A DNA stretch of 43,388 bases, from assembly GCF_026000295.1 (NCBI RefSeq), contig NZ_AP026770.1, positions 1 through 43,388 of the forward strand. The letters are read 5' to 3'. The position numbers were made by a program, and so were the translations under genes. The notes beneath the pieces were generated by a model. That model had not been told where the DNA came from. It did not search any database and worked only from the letters and a program-made list of their open reading frames with translations. How positions within the stretch are numbered: position 1 is the first letter of the stretch; each line of letters opens with the position of its first letter. This document shows positions 38,335-43,388 of the stretch, one piece after another. The DNA is from Helicobacter suis HS1 (GTDB lineage Bacteria > Campylobacterota > Campylobacteria > Campylobacterales > Helicobacteraceae).

Positions 38335-39361
38335 TCTTTCTAACCGCAGATATACAGGGGCTAAAACAAAAATTCTAAATGAAATCGGCGCAGTGGTAGC
38401 GGGTATTTCAAGTATAAAGAACAAACCATACAAGGTATTCTTAGATGTCTTTGGAGGAACAGGCGTAGTGAGTGAATTTTTTATCCATAGGAGTACTTTC
38501 ACGCATTTTATCCTTAATGACTTTTTACACGCTAACCATGCGATCTATCAAGCCTTTTTAGCACAAGAGCCTTTCAATGCAGTCCTTTTAAACTCTCTTT
38601 GTAAGCGCTACAACGCCCTTGAAAACCTAGCAGATAACTATTACTCTGAAAACTTTGGGGGTAAGTTTTTTAGCCCTCTAGATGCTAAAAAGATTGGTTT
38701 TATCCGCGACGATATAGACCACTTACTAAACAACCATGTTATCACTCTAAAAGAGTTTTATATTTTGCTCTCTAGCCTACTTTTTAGTGCAGATAAAATT
38801 GCAAACACCGTAGGGCACTATGATGCCTATAGAAAAAACACACCCTTGCAAGATAGGTTTAAGTTTGGACTAATTCAGCCCATACAAACCCCATATGCTA
38901 TAGACATTCACAAGATGGATGCCAATACTCTAGCCAAAAACCTAAACATGCCCATTGATGTCGCTTTCGTAGATCCACCTTACAATTCAAGGCAGTATTC
39001 AAGGTTTTACCACCTTTTAGAAACGCTCACTAAAAATGACCAACCCAAACTTTATGGACAAGCTCTAAAGCCACAGCCTGAGAATATGAGCACTTATTGC
39101 AAAGTGAACGCAAAACTTGCCTTCAAAGACCTGATCCAAACTTTAGCGCAAAAGACAAAAGTTCTTGTTGTAACCTACAATAACACCTACACTTCCAAAT
39201 CCAGCTCTAGCCAAAATAAAATCACACTTCAAGAGATTAGTGCGATTTTGCAAAGCAGTGGTAAACTTTCCACCTACGAATTTCCCTTTAAAGCTTTCAG
39301 TGCAGGCAAAACAGAGTTTAAAGCCCATAAAGAGTATATTTTCGTGTGTGAGGTGGTATGA
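38327..39361 (+). CDS. Second D12-class adenine methyltransferase of the R-M cluster
   Basis: 344 residues from ATG 38327, which overlaps the endonuclease stop. Motifs: NRRYTGAKTKIL (AdoMet motif), FLDVFGGTGVVSEFF (F-x-G-x-G) and VAFVDPPYNSRQYSRFYHLL (DPPY, ~residue 215). The DPPYNSRQY form is typical of methyltransferases that protect one strand of asymmetric sites. AlwI-type sites are asymmetric, so two methyltransferases, one per strand, are expected, and this pairing supports the reading of the whole cluster. A TTG five codons upstream is in the same frame but less likely. Confidence 0.85.
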   Translation: MFNLSNRRYTGAKTKILNEIGAVVAGISSIKNKPYKVFLDVFGGTGVVSEFFIHRSTFTHFILNDFLHANHAIYQAFLAQEPFNAVLLNSLCKRYNALENLADNYYSENFGGKFFSPLDAKKIGFIRDDIDHLLNNHVITLKEFYILLSSLLFSADKIANTVGHYDAYRKNTPLQDRFKFGLIQPIQTPYAIDIHKMDANTLAKNLNMPIDVAFVDPPYNSRQYSRFYHLLETLTKNDQPKLYGQALKPQPENMSTYCKVNAKLAFKDLIQTLAQKTKVLVVTYNNTYTSKSSSSQNKITLQEISAILQSSGKLSTYEFPFKAFSAGKTEFKAHKEYIFVCEVV

Positions 39362-39404
39362 GTGTTTTTGGTTTATTATTCAAGTTGTGGCACATATATT
39401 TGCG

Positions 39405-39674
39405 TGTGAAGTGCCCAAATGCTAAAGACATTTGGGCTTCCTAGGCTGATGTTGCCCGTAGGGAGAGTTTGGTTCTCACTCTGTGTCCCTATAGTAGGGA
39501 TTTTACAGAGTTTGAGCTCCAACGCATTCCCTACAGGTCTCACACATCATATCTCCAAAGGCGTAACTTCCGACACTTCCTGCCGTAGATACGAATGTAT
39601 GGGGACATTATACCACAAATTAGTGGCATTCATCCCACCCGCTAAAGACGAGTGGGATTTCTGCCAAAGAGTTT
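39405..39674 (-). mobile_element. ~270-bp palindrome-ended IS605-type remnant, copy 1
   Basis: Read on the minus strand it begins right after TTTAA, has the left hairpin ATCCCACTCGTCTTTAGCGG (39632-39658), a stretch that still resembles a TnpB C-terminal tail (GDMMCETCRECVGAQTL), and ends with the right hairpin GCCCAAATG/CATTTGGGC (39413-39437). Both hairpin loops contain CTAAAGA (plus view). No transposase: this is a non-autonomous, palindrome-associated element that would need a TnpA in trans. The left hairpin is shared with the IS at 1495-2776, so both belong to one family. A nearly identical copy lies at 43107. Confidence 0.72.
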
Positions 39675-39796
39675 TTAAATACCCATTAACCACTTAAGCA
39701 AACCCCAACCATACTTTGATACTCCCAACACCCAACCTTTGCCTTACAAGCCATTTTAAAGCGATTTAAACGCTATCTTTGTTCTATTGCTTTGTC

Positions 39797-39861
39797 TTTA
39801 GCTTATCCTTGCTTATTGTCTTACTCCTTTTAGCTTATCCTTGCTTATTGTCTTACTCCTT
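39797..39861. repeat. 32-bp tandem duplication, noncoding
   Basis: Two identical units beginning TTTAGCTTATCC, in the stretch after copy 1 of the IS remnant. Confidence 0.9.
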
Positions 39862-39978
39862 ATCTCATCCATTGCCTTTTTCTGTCTCTGTCCGTTGCTT
39901 TTCTCAACACACCACTTTGTCTTCCTCTCATTCCCTCCAAAGATTTGAGTGCTTCCTGATCGTGGACATTTTCGGACA

Positions 39979-40044
39979 ACCTATCTAATCACTTCCACTT
40001 CAAAAGCCCTCACCTATCTAATCACTTCCACTTCAAAAGCCCTC
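39979..40044. repeat. 33-bp tandem duplication, noncoding
   Basis: Two identical units beginning ACCTATCTAATC, 150 bases beyond the previous duplication. Confidence 0.9.
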
Positions 40045-40127
40045 TCTTGCACACAGCCAAAGTGCTTGTACGCCTTAACTTTACATCATTATAACATAAT
40101 TTTATAAAATATTTTTGAGGTAGAGCT

Positions 40128-40223
40128 ATGAAAGAAAACCATTACAAACTCAAAGGGGGGTTTGGGGGGCTTGCCCCCAAGATAAATCCTCATAAATGCC
40201 AAGCGTCAGCTTGGCTTACCTAG
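40128..40223 (+). CDS. Possible 31-residue peptide upstream of rep
   Basis: ATG 40128 is preceded by TTGAGG at a good distance and an AT-rich stretch (ATAACATAATTTTATAAAAT) that could be a promoter. The peptide reads MKENHYKLKGGFGGLAPK and so on to a TAG at 40221-40223. The second half of the frame consists of two hairpins, so the segment may instead be an RNA or origin structure. No family recognised. Confidence 0.25.
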   Translation: MKENHYKLKGGFGGLAPKINPHKCQASAWLT

Positions 40224-40349
40224 GCCTTTTGTGAGGAGTTTTCCTGATTTTTTTAAGTTTCGTATGCCTTTTGATTCTAATTTTACTAAATTTTAAGCAT
40301 TTTAAGTTTTTTTTAAAATTTTTCTCGCGCGCATGTTTTTAACCTTTTT

Positions 40350-40368
40350 AAAAGAGCTTTGCTCTTTT
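40350..40368. terminator. Terminator-like hairpin
   Basis: AAAAGAGC (40350-40357), loop TTT, GCTCTTTT (40361-40368), flanked by T and A runs on both sides, with TTAACCTTTT on either flank. It would work in either direction. It is short and AT-rich, so strength is uncertain; a regulatory hairpin of the replicon is an alternative. Confidence 0.35.
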
Positions 40369-40433
40369 TAACCTTTTAGACCCCTTGAAAAGCCCGTGTG
40401 GAAGGGAGTTCGTTAGGGGGTATCTCTCATTTG

Positions 40434-40670
40434 ATGGATTTTTTCGCACTACAATGTAGAAAGGCTGAACAGATTATGGATATAGCAAAGCAAAAGCAAC
40501 TTTTGATGGAGCAACTTAGTACTCTCCAGACACTCATCAATGCTGAAACAGATAACACATTTAAGGAGATGTTGAGGCAAGAAAAGGCTGATTGCCTTAA
40601 AGACTTGAAGATGCTGGTATCTTTGATGTCTGTACTTCCTGGAGATCAACAAGATAGAACAGAAAATTAG
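40434..40670 (+). CDS. Small helical protein upstream of rep, 3' part duplicated
   Basis: The frame from ATG 40434 (alternatives: GTG 40398, ATG 40476) gives a 78-residue helical peptide (MDIAKQKQLLMEQLSTLQ, TFKEMLRQEKADCLKDLKM). Its 109-bp core (40516-40624) recurs at 40667-40775, 151 bases later and so in another frame; in the second copy the same peptide ends at SLYKKTL. The peptide could be a replication accessory protein or the original N-terminus of Rep, which lacks a good start of its own. Family not recognised. Confidence 0.4.
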   Translation: MDFFALQCRKAEQIMDIAKQKQLLMEQLSTLQTLINAETDNTFKEMLRQEKADCLKDLKMLVSLMSVLPGDQQDRTEN

Positions 40671-40775
40671 TACTCTCCAGACACTCATCAATGCTGAAAC
40701 AGATAACACATTTAAGGAGATGTTGAGGCAAGAAAAGGCTGATTGCCTTAAAGACTTGAAGATGCTGGTATCTTT
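40516..40775 (+). repeat. 109-bp direct repeat, period 151
   Basis: TTAGTACTCTCCAGACACTC through GCTGGTATCTTT occurs at 40516-40624 and again, identical, at 40667-40775; 42 unrelated bases separate the copies. 151 is not a multiple of three, so the duplication changes the frame entering rep. Confidence 0.9.
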
Positions 40776-41003
40776 ATACAAGAAAACACTATAGCAGACA
40801 ATAACAGGCAAGAAAATACAATACAAGATATACCAATAGAACAAGCAAAGTCTTCACAACAGATTCAGGAAAATCAGGTTTCTATACCTCAAGAGGCTAA
40901 GTCCATACAGCATCAAGAACTTCAAGGGATAATTCCAACACAACAGGATCAAAACATCTCACATCCAGTCATTTCTGAAAAATACATCGCCTTCCACAAC
41001 GAT

Positions 41004-42287
41004 GTGAATTCTGTTAATCTAGGTAAACTAAGTGCATTGGAAACGAATTTACTCTTTGCTATTTTTAACAAACTCAAAGACAGACAAGATGAGCTCTTGG
41101 TGTTTGATCTTGATGAAATTGAAACAATGGTACATGCGGTTAAAATTAATCATAGTATCTTAAGCGGTGTTGTCAAAAGACTTTGGAAAAACATCAGAGT
41201 GGCTAATTTCTGGATACTCTACCCTCGTGCTGAAGAGAACATCATGCTCTTTAGGAAGTTTCGCATTAACTACCATGACACCCAAAAGACCCAAGTTAAG
41301 AGCATGGAAATCCAAGTAAACATGCCCTACTTTGGCTACTTACTTAACTTCTTGAATGCTAACTTCACTTCCTTTGAGCTCTTGGAGTTTCAAAATATCA
41401 GAGGGAAGTATGCTAAGACTCTTTATAGACTGCTTAAGCAATGGAAAAGTGTAGGTGTACCTCCTAGAATGGAGTGGGGCAAGTTTAGGGAATTGATGGG
41501 GATACTCAGAGATTACCAAGTAGGTGAAATTGAGATGCATATCCTCAAACCCGCTATCCAAGAACTCAAAAAGCTCCCTCAATTTGAATCTCTTTGCTAT
41601 GAAAAACTCAAAACCAAAGGCATGGGCAATCGCATCACCCATATTCAGTTCTACTTCCAGCCCACCACTAAAACAAGCAAAGATAAAGAACAAGCCAAAA
41701 GAGATTTAAAAACCATTGCTTGGAAAATCAAAAGCCAACAAGTGATTGAACAAATCAAACGCTCTAAAAAGCAACGAGCAGAGCAAGCCAAACAAGAGGA
41801 TAGTGTTATGGAAATCTTAGGGGCGGCTTTTAGCAAACCCCAAGATCCTAGTATTGTGCTTGTCATTGATAGCATACACCCTACTCTAAAGGGCTATAAT
41901 TTTTTAGCCAAGTTCTACCAGAATGGCCAACAGATTGATGAGAGAAGTGCCACCCTAGCTAACAAAGAAATCTTACTAGAGAGTTTTGCTAGAGCTGGTT
42001 ATCAAAGAATAGACTTAGCTCAGCAATCACAGCAAGTTGATCAAACACCACAACAACCACCAGATTTAAATCCTAAAGACGATCTGACAGACTACATTGG
42101 ACGCAATCTTTACATGAGCAAGAATGGTGTACCTGCTAGCCTTAAGATCAAAGACATTGCTAGATTAAAAAATGGAACGATCCAAGTAGAGGTGAAAGAT
42201 GTGGACAAACCCCGCAAATCTTTAAATCCTTTTAAATTTGAAAACGCAGCGCATTTTAAAAATTGGTTTAGAAAGTTTGCAGAATAA
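41004..42287 (+). CDS. rep: Rep_3-type plasmid replication initiator
   Basis: The core (residues ~1-230) matches the twin winged-helix initiators of Helicobacter plasmids: LGKLSALETNLLFAIFNKLK, then MPYFGYLLNFLNANFTSFEL, IRGKYAKTLYRLLKQWKSVG and RELMGILRDYQV, the part that binds iterons and opens the origin. A C-terminal extension of ~200 residues (Lys/Gln-rich linker, then KIKDIARLKNGTIQVEVKD) is unusual; I do not recognise it. Start: GTG 41004 is the only usual start codon in the frame, but the frame is open from 40752 and the upstream part (PVISEKYIAFHND preceded by QENTIADNNRQENTIQ) looks like genuine Rep N-terminus plus Asn-Thr linker. The real start was probably lost with the 151-bp duplication upstream. 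parA follows. Confidence 0.82.
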   Translation: MNSVNLGKLSALETNLLFAIFNKLKDRQDELLVFDLDEIETMVHAVKINHSILSGVVKRLWKNIRVANFWILYPRAEENIMLFRKFRINYHDTQKTQVKSMEIQVNMPYFGYLLNFLNANFTSFELLEFQNIRGKYAKTLYRLLKQWKSVGVPPRMEWGKFRELMGILRDYQVGEIEMHILKPAIQELKKLPQFESLCYEKLKTKGMGNRITHIQFYFQPTTKTSKDKEQAKRDLKTIAWKIKSQQVIEQIKRSKKQRAEQAKQEDSVMEILGAAFSKPQDPSIVLVIDSIHPTLKGYNFLAKFYQNGQQIDERSATLANKEILLESFARAGYQRIDLAQQSQQVDQTPQQPPDLNPKDDLTDYIGRNLYMSKNGVPASLKIKDIARLKNGTIQVEVKDVDKPRKSLNPFKFENAAHFKNWFRKFAE

Positions 42288-42290
42288 AAG

Positions 42291-42422
42291 TATTGTATGG
42301 TAATGTGTTTTTAAATATTGTATGGTAAATACATGTATTGTATTTTATGTTATATAATTTTGTTGTAAAGTATGGTAATTTGTTGTAAAGTATGGTAAAA
42401 TATGGTAAATACAAGTAAGGTA
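42291..42422 (+). repeat. TATGGTAA repeat array between rep and parA
   Basis: TATGGTAA occurs exactly at 42296, 42321, 42371, 42391 and 42401, with a variant (TAAGGTAA) near 42415. The first two sit in TATTGTATGGTAA, the third and fourth in a 20-bp direct repeat (TGTTGTAAAGTATGGTAA, 42361 and 42381). The region is very AT-rich and fills the whole rep-parA gap up to six bases before the parA ATG. It could be iterons bound by Rep, a partition site bound by a ParB-like protein, or the parA operator. Confidence 0.65.
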
Positions 42423-42427
42423 ATTCT

Positions 42428-43111
42428 ATGATCATCACCATTGCTAACGAAAAAGGTGGGAGTGGAAAAAGCACCCTATGTATTAACTTAGCCCTGCAGT
42501 TTCTAGCAGAACAAAAAGACATTGTGGTACTAGACACCGATCCCCAACAGAGTGTAGAAGTATTTGTTAATATCAGAAGCGAAACGAGTTTGCCTATCTT
42601 TCCTCTATTTAATAGAACTGGCAATATCACAGATACCCTTAAGCAGATGGTTGGCAAGTACCAAATTGTTATAATTGACACTAAGGGCGAGCACTCCAAA
42701 GAAAGTCAAAGAGCAATTTTACTTAGCGATCTTGTTTTAATCCCAACAACACCTAGTCAACTAGATAGCGCTGTGCTTTTGGACATGTTAGAAAGAGTCC
42801 AAGATTTACAGGCACTCAATGAAAAGCTAAAAGCGTTGGTTCTTATCAATAGAATACCGCCAATCCCCACTCTTAAAGAAAAACAGGCTTTAGTAGAATT
42901 CATTGAGCAAAACAACACTAACAACAGGGTGCTTCTTTTAAAGAACCACTTAAGTGAGCGCATCGCCTTTAAGCGTAGCATATCAGAGGGGCTTGGTGTG
43001 ATGGAATGCGGCGATGTCAAGGCAAAGAGAGAATGGGAGCAGTTTTTTAACGAACTAACATCCCATCTACCCCAGTCTATGCCAAATAAGGATAAAAGCC
43101 ATGCGTTGTGA
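42428..43111 (+). CDS. parA: ParA-family partition ATPase
   Basis: 227 residues, similar in size to the ParA of H. pylori tfs4 islands. Deviant Walker A ANEKGGSGKSTLCINL (residues 7-22), Walker A' VVLDTDPQQS, Walker B IVIIDTKGE. No N-terminal DNA-binding domain, so it is of the small Soj/ParA type. ATG 42428 after AAGG. No parB is visible downstream: the stop codon lies inside the first bases of the second IS remnant, so a parB may have been lost or may lie beyond the window. Confidence 0.9.
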   Translation: MIITIANEKGGSGKSTLCINLALQFLAEQKDIVVLDTDPQQSVEVFVNIRSETSLPIFPLFNRTGNITDTLKQMVGKYQIVIIDTKGEHSKESQRAILLSDLVLIPTTPSQLDSAVLLDMLERVQDLQALNEKLKALVLINRIPPIPTLKEKQALVEFIEQNNTNNRVLLLKNHLSERIAFKRSISEGLGVMECGDVKAKREWEQFFNELTSHLPQSMPNKDKSHAL

Positions 43112-43388
43112 AGTGCCCAAATGCTAAAGACATTTGGGCTTCCTAGGCTGATGTTGCCCGTAGGGAGAGTTTGGTTCTCACTCTGTGTCCCTATAGTAGG
43201 GATTTTACAGAGTTTGAGCTCCAACGCATTCCCTACAGGTCTCACACATCATATCTCCAAAGGCGTAACTTCCGACACTTCCTGCCGTAGATACGAATGT
43301 ATGGGGACATTATACCACAAATTAGTGGCATTCATCCCACCCGCTAAAGACGAGTGGGATTTCTGCCAAAGAGTTTTAAAAATACCAT
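43107..43388 (-). mobile_element. ~270-bp palindrome-ended IS605-type remnant, copy 2
   Basis: The element spans about 43107-43375 and matches copy 1 at 39405-39674, 3,702 bases away in the same orientation, essentially base for base, with the same hairpins and TTTAA flank on the minus strand. The window ends 13 bases beyond it, which may mark a repeat-induced contig break. Confidence 0.72.

Larger units (their letters stand above)
39675..40397. other. Gene-poor stretch with two tandem duplications and hairpins
   Basis: No convincing large gene. It contains a 32-bp duplication (39797-39860), a 33-bp duplication (39979-40044), a possible 31-codon frame (40128-40223), hairpins around GGGGGCTTGCCCCC (about 40163) and GCCAAG-CGTCA-GCTTGGC (about 40198), and a terminator-like hairpin at 40350-40368. 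Being just upstream of rep inside the rep-parA module, it is the most likely place for a replication origin or copy-control elements; no iterons are evident here. Confidence 0.4.

Noticed and set aside
39419-39697. 92-codon plus-strand frame within the IS remnant
   Set aside because: The repeat is better explained as a palindrome-ended element; the opposite strand still shows TnpB-tail-like sequence.
42291-42422. CRISPR-like array
   Set aside because: Repeats are 8-20 bp with little or no unique spacer sequence, and no cas gene is in the window.
42268-42699. 143-codon minus-strand frame over the TATGGTAA array and parA start
   Set aside because: It is antisense to the parA Walker A region; the tail (YHTIFKNTLPYNT type) is just translated repeat.
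42757-43245. 162-codon minus-strand frame across parA and the repeat
   Set aside because: Joins antisense parA to the IS remnant; not a unit of its own.

Overview
The window looks like a mobile element of a gastric Helicobacter or a close campylobacterial relative. It is AT-rich, tightly packed, and carries the gene set that defines the H. pylori plasticity-zone conjugative elements (ICEHptfs3/tfs4, TnPZ): a VirD2-type relaxase, a XerT-type tyrosine recombinase, a giant methylase-helicase (OrfQ type), a topoisomerase I, a full VirB/D4 type IV secretion system and a ParA. It also carries a Rep_3-type plasmid initiator, which is not part of that ICE set, so it may be a plasmid or an ICE-plasmid hybrid. 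The genus is inferred from gene content only; no rRNA or tRNA gene is present.

Layout. 1-1.5 kb: debris, a broken hipA and relics of IS ends. 1.5-2.8 kb: an IS200/IS605-type element with a decayed tnpB. 2.9-4.9 kb: a candidate oriT (inverted repeat plus TATCCTG|CC) and an intact relaxase gene. 5.0-14.6 kb (minus): a broken xerT and a broken methylase-helicase gene; inside the latter, in another frame of the same strand, lies an intact 258-codon reading frame with its own strong Shine-Dalgarno sequence. 14.7-24.8 kb (plus): TOPRIM protein, VirD4, two small proteins with Asn-Thr repeats, a large secreted Cys-rich protein, a VirB5/TrbJ-like protein, a lipoprotein and VirB6. 24.8-35.5 kb (minus): VirB2, B3, B4, TopA, B7, B8, B9, B10, a 75-aa protein, B11, a MobC-like protein and a 99-aa protein in one tight operon. 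35.8-39.4 kb (plus): a restriction-modification cluster, two D12-class adenine methyltransferases around a broken AlwI-type endonuclease. 39.4-43.4 kb: a rep-parA module with a repeat array between the genes, flanked by two direct copies of a ~270-bp palindrome-ended IS remnant.

The relaxase, MobC and oriT would prepare DNA, VirD4 would dock it to the VirB channel, TopA and the TOPRIM protein would act on transferred DNA, XerT would integrate or excise it, and Rep/ParA would replicate and partition it.

The most striking feature is damage by exact short tandem duplications (7 to 33 bp). Many fall in genes and break the frame; removing one copy restores a sensible protein in most cases. Other lesions are single-base changes in homopolymers, which could be sequencing errors or phase variation. 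A degenerate AATAC pentanucleotide, which encodes Asn-Thr-Ile-Gln-x in every frame, recurs in at least six genes.
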